A stretch of 64,000 nucleotides of DNA from RPQJ01 sp963777725 (GCA_963777725.1 CAVZRR010000002.1:207641-271640); one strand, 5' to 3'. Numbered from the stretch's first letter, positions 28,449-39,787 are shown. The notes: generated by a model not told the origin, from the letters alone. A program made the numbers and translations.

Positions 28449-31400
28449 ATGACGACCAACACCGCTCGAACGCTGCTCACGGCCGCCCTCGCAGCAGCCA
28501 CGCTGACGCTCGGCATGACCGTCCACGCCGACGACACCGAACTGCTGGCGGGCCCGACCGTGACGCCCCCGACCAACCGTCCGAACATCCTGTTCATCCT
28601 GGACACGTCGGGCAGCATGGACTCGCAGGTCACCGGCGTGTACGACCCCGCGGTCACCTATGCAGGCGCGTGCACCGACGACAAGATCTATTGGCGGCGG
28701 GACTCGGGCGCCGCGCCGGCCTGCACGACCGACCAGTGGGTGTACCGCGATGCATTCAAGTGCAATGCGGCCATGCCCGACTTGAACGCCCGGGGTCGGA
28801 CGACCTCGACACTGCGTTCCGCGCAATGGCGGATTCGCGCGCCGGGCAACCCGAACCGCTGGGAGAACATCCGCACCGATCAGCACGCGGCCCCGAACTG
28901 GGTCGAATGCCGCAATGACCGTGGTGTGCACGGCGATGGCGTCGACACCACGAAGCTGCGCGCAGCAAACAACACGTCTTCGAGTCCCTCTCGCGGGCCC
29001 TGGAACTCCTCCTCGGGCAACGAGATCGACTGGTCGTCGAACAACACCGACCGCAACTACCTCTTTTACACGGCCAATTACCTGAACTGGTATTACGGCC
29101 CGACCGGCGTCAGTACCCGAATCGCGGTCATGAAGACCGTGTTGAACCAGGTGCTCGACGGATTGGACGGCGTTAACGCCGGCCTGATGCGGTACAGCAA
29201 TAACGCGGGCGAAAGCGGCGATCCGTACGACCAGCGTGCTCGTGGCGGCATGGTCGTCAACGAGATGCAGCCGATCGAGACCAACCGGGCTGCGATGAAG
29301 GCGTCGATCAATTCGTGGAATGCCTGGGGCATGACTCCGCTGTCGGAGACCCTGTACGAGGCCACGCAGTACCTGCGCGGCGGCGCCGTCGTTTTCGGCA
29401 ACAGTTCGCGGCTGAGCCCGAACAGCGGCGATGCATTCCCGAGCGTCGCGGCATCGCGCCAGGCGGGTAACAGCAACCTCTACGACTCACCGCTGGATCT
29501 CAACTGCCAGAAGACCTATATCGTTTTCCTGACGGACGGCCTGCCGACCTCGGACAACGAGGCGGACACGGCGATCCAGTCCCTGACCGGCGCAACCTGC
29601 AGCGGCACCGGCAACGGCCGCTGCCTGGAGGAACTCTCGGGTTACCTGTACTCGACGGACCATCGCGCCGACGTGGCCGGGCAGCAGAACGTCACGAGCT
29701 ACTGGATCGGCTTCGGTGACATCTCCTCCGGCGCAACGCTGCTCGAACGCACGGCATCTGCCGGCGGTGGCCGGTTCTATGGCGCGGCCGACACGCCGCA
29801 GTTGATCGACGCGCTGACGGCGATTATCGAGTCGATCAGCAATGACTCGACGTCGTTCACGTCGCCGACGGTGGCCGTGAACGCGTTCAACCGCACACAG
29901 AACCTGAACGACTTGTACATCTCGGTGTTCCGCCCGGGTTCGACGTACCGGTGGCTGGGCAACTTCAAGAAGTACCGGATCCGCCCCGACGGCGTGATCG
30001 TCGACTCCAACAACGTTCCGGCTGTCGAGGCGGCGACGGGCTTCTTCTCGCAGAATGCGCAGAGCTTCTGGTCGACCGTGATCGACGGTCGCGAAGCGGA
30101 GAAGGGTGGCGCGGCCAGCAAGCTGACGAATCCGGCCGGCCGCACGATCTACTCGAACCTGACGACCGACTCGGGTGTCCTCTCGGAGGAGTTGTCGGAG
30201 CTCAAGGACCCCACCAATCTGCTGCTCGCGAACTCGTTGCTGCTCGAAGTCGCCTCGGCCACTCCAGTGACTGGCCGGCCGCCCGTGACCGAGCTGGTCG
30301 ACTGGGCCTATGGTATCGACGTCTACGACGCGGACGGCGACGGGGACGACACCGACGCGCGCGCCGACATGGGCGACCCGCTGCACTCGCGGCCGGGCGC
30401 GGTGATCTACGGCGGTCCGGCCAGCAATCCGGATCTCACGCTGTACGCGACGACGAACGACGGCGTTCTGCACGCGATCGACGCCACGGCCAACCTGACC
30501 AACACGACCGTGGGCGGGACGGAGCGCTGGGCCTTCATGCCGCGGCAGCTACTCGATCGCATCGAGAGGCTCGCCGACGAGACCCCCGTGCCGGATCGCG
30601 GCTACGGTCTCGATAGCAGTGTCGAAGTGCTGCGGCTCGACCGCAACGGCAACGGCACGATCGAGCCGAACGGCACCGACATCGACAGCAGCGGCACGGT
30701 CGAGGACGACGAGAAGGATCGCGTCTACCTGTTCTTCGGCATGCGCCGCGGCGGCAGCCACTACTACGCGCTCGACGTCACGAACCGCAACGCGCCGAAG
30801 CTGCTGTGGCGCATCGGCGAGAACGACGCATCGATCTCGATCACGGATCCGGAGTTCCTGCCCGGCGTCGGCCAGACCTGGTCCGCGCCGACGATCGCCC
30901 GGGTCAACGTGTCCGGCCACAGCTTCACCGACAATCCGGACAAGTTCGTGCTGATCTTCGGTGGCGGCTACGACACGACGCAGGACCAGATCCCCTACCA
31001 GGTGGACGGCGTCGGCAACCGCGTCTACATGGTCGACGCGATCAGCGGCGAGTTGTTGTGGCGGGCTGGCCCGACGGCGGACACCGGCGCCGACCTGAAG
31101 CTTGCCAAGATGACCAACTCGATTCCGGGTGAAGTCCGCGTGGCGGACCTCACGGGCGACGGCTTCGCAGACCGCATGTATGCCGCCGACCTCGGTGGAC
31201 GGGTCTGGCGATTCGACATCTTCAACGGTCAGGCTCCTTCGTCGCTGGTCACGGGTGGTGTATTCGCCTCGCTCGGGGTAGGCGACAGCGCCACCAAGCC
31301 GGACGCCAGCAACCGGCGCTTCTTCTATGCACCGGACGTGGCCCTGCTCAAGAACGGATCGCAGAACTGGGTCAATATCGCCATCGGGTCGGGCCACCGC

Positions 31401-32022
31401 GAGTTGCCGGTGACCGATACGACGGTCGTCAACCGTTTCTACAGCCTGCGCGACTACAACGTGTTCACGCCATTGACCTCGGCCCAGTACAAGTCCAGTT
31501 GCGTGAGCGAGACGCCGCCCTGCCACCAGATCATCACCGACGCGGATCCGGTGGATGTGACCACCGACGTCAACGCGACGATTCCCGCCTCCGGGCCAGG
31601 CTGGAAGCTGACGCTGGTGCGCAACGGCGAGAAGGCGCTGGCGGAGTCGCGGACGTTCCAGAACAAGCTCTACTTCACGACGTTCGTGCCCACGCTGGTC
31701 AGCAGCGACCCGGCCACCTGCTCGAGCCGGTTCGGCATCAATCGACTGTACGTCGTCGACGCGGCGACTGCAGATCCGGTCGAGAACTTCGACACGAGCG
31801 TGGCCGGCGCGACGGACGCCAGCGACCGTTCGAAGGAACTGGCCCAGCGCGGCACGATTGCGCCGGAGGCGATCTTCGTCTTCCCGACGCCGGATGCCAA
31901 TCCCGGGCAACCCCAATCCGCCCGCCGTGCCGCCGATCTGCCTGGTCGGCCTCGAGAGCTGCGGCACGGGCCTGCTGAACCCGCCGGTCCGCACCTACTG
32001 GCAACAGCGGGGCACCAACTGA
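28449..32022 (+). CDS. pilY1: PilY1-like type IV pilus tip adhesin (frameshifted near the 3' end)
   Basis: A large secreted pilus-associated adhesin and mechanosensor, about 1190 residues when corrected. Residues 1-27 form a signal peptide. A von Willebrand A domain begins with an intact metal site, LDTSGSMD (residues 51-58). The C-terminal PilY1 beta-propeller follows, with the calcium loop DLTGDGFAD near residue 900 before MYAADLGGRVWRFD. Another acidic loop lies near 735-760 (DRNGNGTIEPNGTD). One extra base at 31902-31908 (CCCGGGC) shifts the last 37 codons; the restored frame ends with VCLVGLESCG-like and NPPVRTYWQQRG sequence, typical for the family, at a TGA at 32020. Start ATG 28449 is chosen for the signal peptide. 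Confidence 0.92.
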
Positions 32023-32083
32023 CGCGACGCCGGCGGGCCGCCTTCACGGCGGCCCGCCGGACCCGCACTTACGGAGCGAACGG

Positions 32084-32497
32084 ATGAAGCCGAAATCTGC
32101 AGGCATGACCCTGATCGAGTTGATGATCGTCGTGGCCATCGTGGCGCTGCTCGCCTCGATTGCCGTGCCGAGCTACCGCCAGTACGTGCTGCGCGCGAAC
32201 CGCACCGAGGCGACGACGGCACTGCTGCAGCTCGCGGCCGCCCAGGAGAAGTTCTACCTGCAGAACAACACCTATGCGGGCAACGCGCTGATCGACGACG
32301 CCCCCCCGGCAGGCCTCGGCCTCGCTGCCACGACCGAGCGCGGTCACTACACCGTGGCGATCACGGCCGCGGACGCCGCCGGATTCAGCGCAACCGCCAC
32401 CGCCGCCGGCGCACAGGCCGCGGACTCCACCTGCGCCACATTTACGATCAACCAGGCCGGCGCGCGGACGGCGACGTCCACAAAATGCTGGCAGTGA
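32084..32497 (+). CDS. pilE: Type IV pilin PilE-like minor pilin
   Basis: A 137-residue pilin. The short leader MKPKSAG is followed by MTLIELMIVVAIVALLASIAVP, a standard type IV pilin helix with glutamate at +5. The domain ends with a cysteine pair (DSTCATF and TKCWQ) that would form the D-region disulfide. It closes the minor pilin operon and converges on ispH eight bases later. Confidence 0.93.
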   Translation: MKPKSAGMTLIELMIVVAIVALLASIAVPSYRQYVLRANRTEATTALLQLAAAQEKFYLQNNTYAGNALIDDAPPAGLGLAATTERGHYTVAITAADAAGFSATATAAGAQAADSTCATFTINQAGARTATSTKCWQ

Positions 32498-32504
32498 CGC
32501 CTCG

Positions 32505-33452
32505 CTAGGGCGCGACGCCGCCGCGCAGCTCGCGCGGCAGCGCAAAGACGACGCTCTCTTCGCGCCCGACGATTTCTTCGGCGCCCTGCCCGCCCCACTC
32601 CCGGAGCCGAGCCACGACGCGCTGCACGAGCAGCTCGGGAGCCGAGGCACCCGCCGTCACCCCGACTGATTCCACTCCCGTGAACCACTCGGGCCGCAGG
32701 TCGTCCGGACCATCGACCAGGTAGCCCCGTTTGCCGACCTTCTCGGCGATCTCGCGCAGCCGGTTCGAGTTCGAGCTGCTCTGCGACCCCACCACGACGA
32801 CGACGTCGCAGTCCTCGACCAGCTTCTTGACGGCGTCCTGCCGGTTCTGCGTCGCGTAGCAGATGTCTTCCTTGCGCGGCGTCAACAGGGTCGGGAAGCG
32901 TCGCTGCAGCGCCGCGAGCACCTCGGCCGTGTCGTCCACCGACAGCGTCGTCTGCGTCACCACGCCGACGCTCTCGGGATCCCGCACTTCGAGTTGCTCG
33001 ACGTCCGCGACATCCTCGACGAGACAGATGCGCCCGCCGAGCGACGCATCGAACTGGCCCATCGTGCCCTCGACCTCCGGGTGGCCCTCGTGGCCGATCA
33101 GGATCACGTCGCGGCCCTCGCGCGCGTAGCGCGTGACTTCCATGTGCACCTTGGTCACCAGCGGGCAGGTCGCGTCGAACACGCGCAGGCCGCGGCGCCG
33201 CGCCTCGCCCTGCACGGCCTTCGAGACGCCGTGCGCGCTGAAGATCACCGTGGCGTCGGCCGGCACCTCGTCGAGTTCCTCGACGAACACCGCCCCGAGG
33301 CTGCGCAACCGGTCGACCACGAACTTGTTGTGCACGACCTCGTGGCGCACGTAGATCGGCGCGCCGAAGAGCTCGATGGCGCGCTCGACGATGTCGATGG
33401 CGCGGTCCACGCCGGCGCAGAAGCCGCGGGGGTTGGCGAGCAGGATCTTCAT
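32505..33452 (-). CDS. ispH: 4-hydroxy-3-methylbut-2-enyl diphosphate reductase
   Basis: Fe-S enzyme for the last step of the MEP isoprenoid pathway, giving IPP and DMAPP. The three cluster cysteines are in PRGFCAGV, DATCPLV and DICYATQNR. Other hallmarks are HEVVHNKFV, IFSAHGVS, GHEGHPEVEG and GSQSSSNSNRL. Length 315 residues against 316 in E. coli. The start ATG overlaps the lspA stop (ATGA). Pseudomonas has an fkpB gene between these two; it is missing here. Confidence 0.98.
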   Translation of the reverse strand: MKILLANPRGFCAGVDRAIDIVERAIELFGAPIYVRHEVVHNKFVVDRLRSLGAVFVEELDEVPADATVIFSAHGVSKAVQGEARRRGLRVFDATCPLVTKVHMEVTRYAREGRDVILIGHEGHPEVEGTMGQFDASLGGRICLVEDVADVEQLEVRDPESVGVVTQTTLSVDDTAEVLAALQRRFPTLLTPRKEDICYATQNRQDAVKKLVEDCDVVVVVGSQSSSNSNRLREIAEKVGKRGYLVDGPDDLRPEWFTGVESVGVTAGASAPELLVQRVVARLREWGGQGAEEIVGREESVVFALPRELRGGVAP

Positions 33453-33979
33453 GGCTGGCGCTTCTCGCGGAACGCGTCGACGATCAGCAGCACGGCGCCC
33501 ACGGTGATCGCGCTGTCCGCCACGTTGAAGGCCGGGAAATACGCCGCGCCCCAATGGGCGTGGATGAAGTCGATCACGTAACCGTGCACGATCCGGTCGA
33601 TGACGTTGCCGAGCGCGCCGCCCAGGATCAGGGCCAGCGCGAGCGGCAGCAGCTTCTCGCCGCGCGGCGTGCGCCAGATCCACACCAGCAGCATGACGCT
33701 GACGGCCCCGGCGAGCCCGATGAAGAACCAGCGCTGCCAGCCCGACGCGCCCGCGAGCATGCTGAACGCGGCCCCGGTGTTGTGCAGCAGCGTGAAGTCG
33801 AGCACCGGCAGCACCTCGACGCGCTCGTAGAGGTCGAGGAAGCGCGTGACGAGGAACTTCGTGGCCTGGTCGAGCGCGATGACCAGCAGCGACAGCCACA
33901 GCCAGGCCGCCGAGTGCGTCCGCTGCACCGGGGGCGGCACGGGGACCGTCAGCGGGATCGGTTGCTCTTCGTTGGCCAT
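33449..33979 (-). CDS. lspA: Lipoprotein signal peptidase
   Basis: Aspartic protease of the inner membrane that removes signal peptides from prolipoproteins. The 176-residue protein has four membrane helices and the two catalytic aspartates in GNVIDRI and FNVADSAI, plus DQATKFLV and NTGAAFSML. The start ATG at 33979 (MANEEQPIP) lies just after the ileS stop. It is cotranscribed with ileS and ispH. Confidence 0.97.
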   Translation of the reverse strand: MANEEQPIPLTVPVPPPVQRTHSAAWLWLSLLVIALDQATKFLVTRFLDLYERVEVLPVLDFTLLHNTGAAFSMLAGASGWQRWFFIGLAGAVSVMLLVWIWRTPRGEKLLPLALALILGGALGNVIDRIVHGYVIDFIHAHWGAAYFPAFNVADSAITVGAVLLIVDAFREKRQP

Positions 33980-33980
33980 C

Positions 33981-36804
33981 TCAGGCAAATCGCCTCGTCT
34001 CGCCGGCGCCGTCGAGATTGACCACGCAGCGGCCGCAGAGTTCGGGGTGCGCCGCGACCGAGCCGACGTCGTCACGCTTGTGCCAGCAACGGACGCACTT
34101 GGCCGCGGTGGACGGCCGCACCCGCACCCACAAGGTCGCCTCGCCGTCGGTGGTCGCGGGAACGGCCTCGGCTGGCCGAGCCTCGGCCGCGTGAACGCGC
34201 GCTTCGGACGTGATCATCACGAAGCGCAGTTCCTCACCCAGTGCTTCCAGCGGCGCGCGCAGCTCCGGCGCGGCATACAGGTCCACGACCGCGTCGAGCG
34301 GCGCGCCGATCTGCCCGGCGACCCGCAGCCGCTCGAGTTCGCGCAGCACGGCGCCGCGCGCTTCGAGCAATGCCGGCCAGTTGACCAGCGTCGCCGTCTC
34401 GGCGACGGTCGGCAGCGTGCTCCAGGTCGAGAAGAACACGGACTCGGGCCGCTCGCCCGGCATGTGCCGCCAGATCTCCTCGGCCGTGAACGACAGGATC
34501 GGCGCGAGCCAGCGCACCATCGCCTCGACGATCGCCTGCATCGCGGTCTGCGCCGAGCGGCGCGGCAGGCCGCGCGCGGGCGTCGTGTACAGCCGGTCCT
34601 TGATCACGTCGAGGTAGAAGCCGCCCAGGTCCACGACGCAGAAGTTGTGCACCTTCTGGTAGATCAGGTGGAAGTCGTAGTTGCGGTAGGCCGCCACCAG
34701 CTCGTCCTGCAGGTCGCGCGTGCGCGCGATCGCCCAGCGGTCGAGCTCGACCATCTCCGACACCGGCACCGCGTCCTGCGCGGCATCGAAACCGGCGAGG
34801 TTGCCGAGCAGGAAGCGCGCGGTATTGCGAATGCGCCGGTACGAATCGGACATCCGCTTCAGGATCTCGTCCGACACGCTGATCTCGTTCGCGTAGTCGG
34901 TCGACGCGACCCACAGGCGCAGCACGTCGGCGCCGAGCGTGCTCACCACCTTCTGCGGCAGCACGACGTTGCCGAGCGACTTCGACATCTTGCGGCCCTT
35001 GTCGTCCACCGTGAAGCCGTGCGTCAGCACGGCCTTGTACGGCGCGTGGCCCTTCTGCGCCACGGACGTGAGCAGCGAGCTGTGGAACCAGCCGCGGTGC
35101 TGGTCCGAGCCCTCGAGGTAGAGATCGGCGGGGTTCAGCACCTCGGGCCGCAGGCGGGTGACGCAGTGGTGCGAGACGCCCGAATCCACCCAGACATCCA
35201 TGATGTCCGGCACTTTCTCGTAGTGTTCCGCCTCGGCGCCGAGCAACTCACTCGAATCGAGGTCGAACCAGGCGTCGATGCCGCCCTGCTCCACGAGCTC
35301 CGCGACCCGCTCGACGAGCTCGGGCGTGCGCGGGTGCAGTTCCCCGCGTCTCGCGGTGCGTGAACAGCGCCAGCGGCACGCCCCAGCGGCGCTGCCGCGA
35401 GATGCACCAGTCGGGCCGGCCGGCGATCATGCCGGTGATGCGCTGCTCGCCCCAGTCGGGCATCCAGCGCACCTTGCGGATTTCCTCGAGCGCGGCGGCA
35501 CGCAGGCCCGCCTGCTCCATGCTGATGAACCACTGCGGCGTCGCGCGGAAGATCACCGGCGACTTGTGCCGCCAGCAGTGCGGGTAGCTGTGACGGAACG
35601 GCTCGTGGTGCAGCAGCGCGCCACGCTCGCCGAGCACCTCGACGACGTGCTTGTTCGCGTCGAACACCTTCTCGCCGGCGAAGATCGGCGTCGACGCCAG
35701 GAATCGCCCGTCGCCACCCACCGGGTTGTCGACGGCGAGGCCGTAGCGCTGGCCGATCACGAAATCCTCCTGGCCGTGGCCAGGCGCAGTGTGCACCGCA
35801 CCCGTGCCGCTCTCGAGCGTCACGTGGTCGCCGAGGATCACCGGCACTTCGCGCTCGTAGAACGGGTGGCGCAGCGAAAGGCCCTCGAGCGCGGCCCCCT
35901 TGACCCGGGCGATCTCGCGCTGCTGCGTAGCGCCGACACGTTTCAGCACCGACTCGGCCAGCTCGCTCGCGAGCACCAGCAGCTCGGCGCCGTCGGCCGA
36001 TTCGACGGCCAGCAGCGAATAATCGAACTCGGGGTGCAGCGCGACCGCCTGGTTCGCGGGCAGCGTCCAGGGCGTCGTGGTCCAGATCGCGATACTCGCG
36101 CGGCCCGGGGGCAATGCACCGAGCCCGCAACGCCGCCCGAGATCCGCGCGATCGACGACCTCGAAGCGCACGTCGATCGACGGCGAGGTGCGTTCCTCGT
36201 ACTCGACCTCCGCCTCGGCCAGCGCGGAGCGGCAGTCGAGGCACCAGTGCACCGGCTTGTAGCCCTTGTACAGGTGTCCGTTGCGGATGATCTGCGCGAA
36301 CGCGCGCAGCTGCTCAGCCTCGTAGCGCGGCTGCAGCGTCAGGTACGGATTCGCCCAGTCGCCCATGACGCCGAGGCGAATGAAGTCGCGCCGCTGCACG
36401 TCGACCTGCTCGGTCGCGTACTCGCGGCAGGCCTGCCGGAACGCCTTCGCATCGAGCTGCCGCGTTTCCTTGCCGCCCGCCTTCTCGACCTGGTGCTCGA
36501 TCGGCAGGCCGTGGCAATCCCAGCCCGGCACGTACGGCGCGTCGTGGCCGTCGAGCGTGCGCGACTTGACGATGATGTCCTTCAACACCTTGTTGACGGC
36601 GTGGCCGATGTGGATCGCGCCGTTCGCGTACGGCGGGCCGTCGTGCAGGATGAACGGCGGCCGCCCCCGCGCGATCTCGCGCAGCTTCGCGTAGGTACCG
36701 TGCGCCTCCCACCAGGCCAGCATCTCCGGCTCGCGACGGGCGAGGTCTGCCTTCATCGGGAAGGCCGTCTCGGGCAGGTTGACGGTGTGCTTGTAGTCGG
36801 CCAT
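33981..36804 (-). CDS. ileS: Isoleucyl-tRNA synthetase (frameshifted here)
   Basis: Class I synthetase that charges tRNA-Ile, with CP1 editing domain; 940 residues when corrected (E. coli 938). The HIGH motif is in NGAIHIGHAVN, the KMSKS motif in GRKMSKSLGN, and the C-terminal zinc finger has CVRCWHK and CGRCVVN. A run of four C at 35342-35345 puts HRETRGTAPAH in place of the expected HRETRELHPRTPEL. Removing one base joins both halves exactly. Because a single-copy ileS must work, this is almost surely a sequencing error. A heptamer repeat lies in its leader. Neighbours ribF and lspA are the usual ones. Confidence 0.96.
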
Positions 36805-36812
36805 TCGGAAGT

Positions 36813-36839
36813 GGATGGGGGATAGGGGATGGGGGATAG
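36813..36839. repeat. GGGGATA-type heptamer repeat in the ribF-ileS gap
   Basis: Nearly four units of the same heptamer as at 22300-22398, here without an inverted partner. It fills the space just before the ileS start on the minus strand, where its C-rich complement would lie in the leader RNA and could affect ileS translation. Confidence 0.75.
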
Positions 36840-36882
36840 TGAACCGGAGATTCTTACCGAATTTTCCTTTTTGTTCCAGCAG

Positions 36883-37809
36883 TTACGCGCCGAGGACGGC
36901 GCGGGCGGCCGCGGCGTCGCGATGCATTTGCGCCACCAGCGCTGCCAGCGATGGAAACTTCTGCTCGTCCCGCAACCGGGCGACGAAATCGACGTGGAGA
37001 TAGCGGCCGTAGAGGCTGCCGTCGTAGTCGAACAGGTGCACTTCGAGCAACGGGTCCGTGCCATTCACGGTGGGGCGGGTGCCGAGGCTGACGACCGCCG
37101 GGTGATCCACCAGCCCGGCGCCGCTGACCCGGACGGCAAAAATGCCCCACAGCGGCACGACCTTGCGGTGCAATGCGAGGTTAGCCGTCGGGTAGCCCAG
37201 CGTGCGGCCCAGTTTCTTGCCCATCCTGACGCGCCCGGCCATCCGGTAGGGGCGCCCGAGCAGGCGCGTCGCACGATCGAGGTCGCCGCGGTTCAGCGCC
37301 TCGCGCACCAGCGAGCTGCTGACTCGCTCGCCCTCGAGCAGGAACTGGCCCACCTCCTCGACCGTGAACCCGTGCCGCACGCCGGCTGCGCTCAGCGTTT
37401 CGACCGTACCTTCGCGGCGCCGCGCGAAGTGAAAGTCGTGCCCGACCACGATGTGACGCGCGCCAAGGCCCTCCACCAGCAGGCGATCGACGAACTCGTC
37501 GGCGCCCATGCCGCGCATCTTCGCGTCGAAGCGCAGCACGACCACGCGATCCACGCCATACAGCGCCAGCGCTGCGAGCTTTTCGCGCAGCCGCGTCAGG
37601 CGGGACGGTGCCGCGGCGCCTTCGAAGAACTCCCGCGGCGTCGGCTCGAATGTGACCACCACCGCCGGCACGCCCAGTTCGGCCGCCTTGGTGCGCACGG
37701 CCGTGATCATGTGCTGGTGCCCGCGATGCACGCCGTCGTAATTGCCGATCGTCACGACGCAGCCGCGGTGCCGCTCGCGAAGGTTGTGTATGCCGCGGAT
37801 CAGCTCCAT
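36883..37809 (-). CDS. ribF: Bifunctional riboflavin kinase/FAD synthetase
   Basis: Makes FMN from riboflavin and then FAD. The N-terminal adenylyltransferase domain has TIGNYDGVHRGHQHM, FDFHF-type GHDFHFARRREG and SSSLVREAL. The C-terminal kinase domain has GRTLGYPTANL, WGIFAVRV and EVHLFDYDGSLYG. Length 308 residues, normal. It lies between murJ and ileS on the same strand, as in Pseudomonas; the ATG is two bases from the murJ stop. Confidence 0.97.
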   Translation of the reverse strand: MELIRGIHNLRERHRGCVVTIGNYDGVHRGHQHMITAVRTKAAELGVPAVVVTFEPTPREFFEGAAAPSRLTRLREKLAALALYGVDRVVVLRFDAKMRGMGADEFVDRLLVEGLGARHIVVGHDFHFARRREGTVETLSAAGVRHGFTVEEVGQFLLEGERVSSSLVREALNRGDLDRATRLLGRPYRMAGRVRMGKKLGRTLGYPTANLALHRKVVPLWGIFAVRVSGAGLVDHPAVVSLGTRPTVNGTDPLLEVHLFDYDGSLYGRYLHVDFVARLRDEQKFPSLAALVAQMHRDAAAARAVLGA

Positions 37810-37811
37810 CG

Positions 37812-39389
37812 TCACGACGGCCCGGTGGGCCGCACCCGCAACTCGTGCACGCGCATGCCGAGCAGGTACATCGTGCCGAAATAGATGCCGGCGCCACCGA
37901 CCACCAGCAACGTCATCCATTGCGCCCGCGACCACGCGCCCATCTCGATCCAGCGTTGCGTGTCGCCCGCCACCCACCACAGGAACGCCACCATGAGCAG
38001 GTTCCCCGCCGCCACCTGCCAGAGCATCCGGCGCCAGCCGGACGCGTGTTGCAGCACGCCCTGGCGGCGCAGACCGCGGTACAGCATCGTCGAGTTGTAC
38101 CAGGCGCCGATGCCGGTGTTGAGCGCCAGCAGCGCGTGCAGGCCCGGTTGGCCCGGATAGATGAACGCCAGCGGCAGCACGACGAGCACGTTGAGCCCCA
38201 TGCTCACGGCCAGCGAACGGATGCCGATGCGTACCGGCGTGCGAGTGTCCTGTCGAGCGAAATAACCGGGCGCCAGCACCTTCACCATGCTGAACGCCAG
38301 CAGGGCCGATGCGTATGCCGTCAGCGCCAGCGACGACATCCGCACGTCGTGCTCGTCGAACTTGCCGTAGTGGAAGATCGTCACGGTGAGCGGACCGGCG
38401 AGGACCACCAGCGCGAGCGTCGCGGGCAGGACCACGATCACCACCAGGCGCAGCGCCCAGTCGAGCGTCGCGGCGAATCGCTCCGGCGCCTGCGCCGCAT
38501 GCTGCGCGGCGAGCCCCGGCAGGATTACGGTGGCCAGCGCGATGCTGAAGACCCCGAGCGGAAACTCCATCAGGCGGTCGGCGTAATAGAGCCAGGCGAT
38601 GCTGCCCGTGGCGAGGAACGAGGCGATCAGCGTGTCGAGCAGCACGGCCACCTGCGAGACCGACGAGCCGAAGATCGCCGGCAGCATCAACCGTCCGATC
38701 TTGCGCACGCCCTCGTCGCCCCAGCGCCAGCGCGGTCGCCGCAGCAGGCCCATCTTCACGACGAACGGCAGCTGGAACGCGAGCTGGACGATGCCCGCCA
38801 CGAACACGCCAATCGCGAGCACGATCCCGGGACGGTCGAACGACGGGGCGATCCACGCCGCGAACACGATCATGACGAGGTTCATCAGCGTCGAGGTGAG
38901 CGCCGGCACGGCGAAGCGCCCATAGCTGTTCAGCACGCCCGCCGCCAGCGCCGCGAGCGAGATGAACAGGATGTACGGGAACGTCCAGCGCAGCATCTCG
39001 ACGGTGAGGTCGAACTTGCCCTCGTCCGCGCGGAAGCCCGGCGCGAAGATCAGCACCAGCAGCGGGGCCGCGATCACGCCGACGATCGTCACGACCGTCA
39101 GGAACCAGGCCAGCGTGCCCGCGGCGCCGTCGATCAGCTCGCGCACCTCGTCCTGGGGCCGGCGGACCTTGTACTCGGAGACCACCGGCACGAAGGCCTG
39201 CGAGAACGCGCCCTCCGCAAACAGCCGGCGCATGAAGTTCGGGATCTTGAAGGCGACCAGGAACGCGTCCATCAGGACGCCCGCGCCGAACATCCGGGAA
39301 TAGACCATGTCGCGCAGCAGCCCGGTCACCCTGGACAGCAGGGTGAAGGCGCCGACGATGCTGGTGCTCTTGAGAAAGCCGCCGCTCAA
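37812..39389 (-). CDS. murJ: Lipid II flippase MurJ
   Basis: MOP-superfamily flippase that moves the peptidoglycan precursor across the inner membrane. The 525-residue protein has about 14 membrane helices. It shows STIVGAFTLLSRVTGLLRD and GAGVLMDAFLVAFKIPNFMRRLFAEGAFSQAFVPV, the family's most conserved stretch, and TRTPVRIGI in the later half. It is followed directly by ribF. The start is an ATG at 39389. Confidence 0.97.
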   Translation of the reverse strand: MSGGFLKSTSIVGAFTLLSRVTGLLRDMVYSRMFGAGVLMDAFLVAFKIPNFMRRLFAEGAFSQAFVPVVSEYKVRRPQDEVRELIDGAAGTLAWFLTVVTIVGVIAAPLLVLIFAPGFRADEGKFDLTVEMLRWTFPYILFISLAALAAGVLNSYGRFAVPALTSTLMNLVMIVFAAWIAPSFDRPGIVLAIGVFVAGIVQLAFQLPFVVKMGLLRRPRWRWGDEGVRKIGRLMLPAIFGSSVSQVAVLLDTLIASFLATGSIAWLYYADRLMEFPLGVFSIALATVILPGLAAQHAAQAPERFAATLDWALRLVVIVVLPATLALVVLAGPLTVTIFHYGKFDEHDVRMSSLALTAYASALLAFSMVKVLAPGYFARQDTRTPVRIGIRSLAVSMGLNVLVVLPLAFIYPGQPGLHALLALNTGIGAWYNSTMLYRGLRRQGVLQHASGWRRMLWQVAAGNLLMVAFLWWVAGDTQRWIEMGAWSRAQWMTLLVVGGAGIYFGTMYLLGMRVHELRVRPTGPS

Positions 39390-39461
39390 GCGGAGTCCTC
39401 GGTGGCTGTCGGGGCTCGGGCGGCCGGGGTGGAATTCATGCCCGCGGCACTATAGCGAGGG

Positions 39462-39490
39462 TTGACCTCCCGCGCATCCTCGGCCAGAAT
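39462..39490 (+). promoter_or_regulatory. Predicted promoter of rpsT
   Basis: TTGACC at 39462-39467 and CAGAAT at 39485-39490 are separated by 17 bases. The leader to the GTG start would be about 20 bases and includes a GGAGA site. Confidence 0.6.
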
Positions 39491-39517
39491 GCGCGGCTCA
39501 ATTTGGAGACCGAATTC

Positions 39518-39787
39518 GTGGCGAACATCAAGTCCGCAGAAAAGCGCGCCAAGCAGTCCGTGAAGCGCCGCGCCCACAACATGGCGGCCCGCTCGCGGCT
39601 GCGCACCTCGATCAAGAAGGTGCTCAACGCCATTGGCGCCGGCCAGAAGGACGAGGCCGCCGCGGCACTCAAGGCGGCCCAGCCGGTCATCGACACGATG
39701 GTCACCAAGGGCATCATCCATCGCAACAAGGCCGCGCGTCACAAGCGCGAACTGAACGCGAAGATCAAGGCGATCGCGGCCAAGTAA
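39518..39787 (+). CDS. rpsT: 30S ribosomal protein S20
   Basis: Small basic ribosomal protein that binds 16S rRNA. The 89-residue protein begins VANIKSAEKRAKQS and ends with NKAARHKRELNAKIK, matching S20. The GTG at 39518 is preferred to an ATG 15 bases upstream because it gives the normal N terminus and has GGAGA eight bases before it. It is divergent from murJ, as in Pseudomonas. Confidence 0.98.
   Translation: MANIKSAEKRAKQSVKRRAHNMAARSRLRTSIKKVLNAIGAGQKDEAAAALKAAQPVIDTMVTKGIIHRNKAARHKRELNAKIKAIAAK

Noticed and set aside
28449..32022. PilY1 truncated by a real early change of its C terminus
   Set aside because: The restored frame ends with the family's usual PVRTYW region and stop, so an extra base in CCCGGGC is the simpler explanation.
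35330..35350. Programmed ribosomal frameshifting in ileS and the other broken genes
   Set aside because: There is no slippery heptamer with a downstream structure, programmed shifting is not known for ileS, and the same one-base pattern recurs in unrelated genes.
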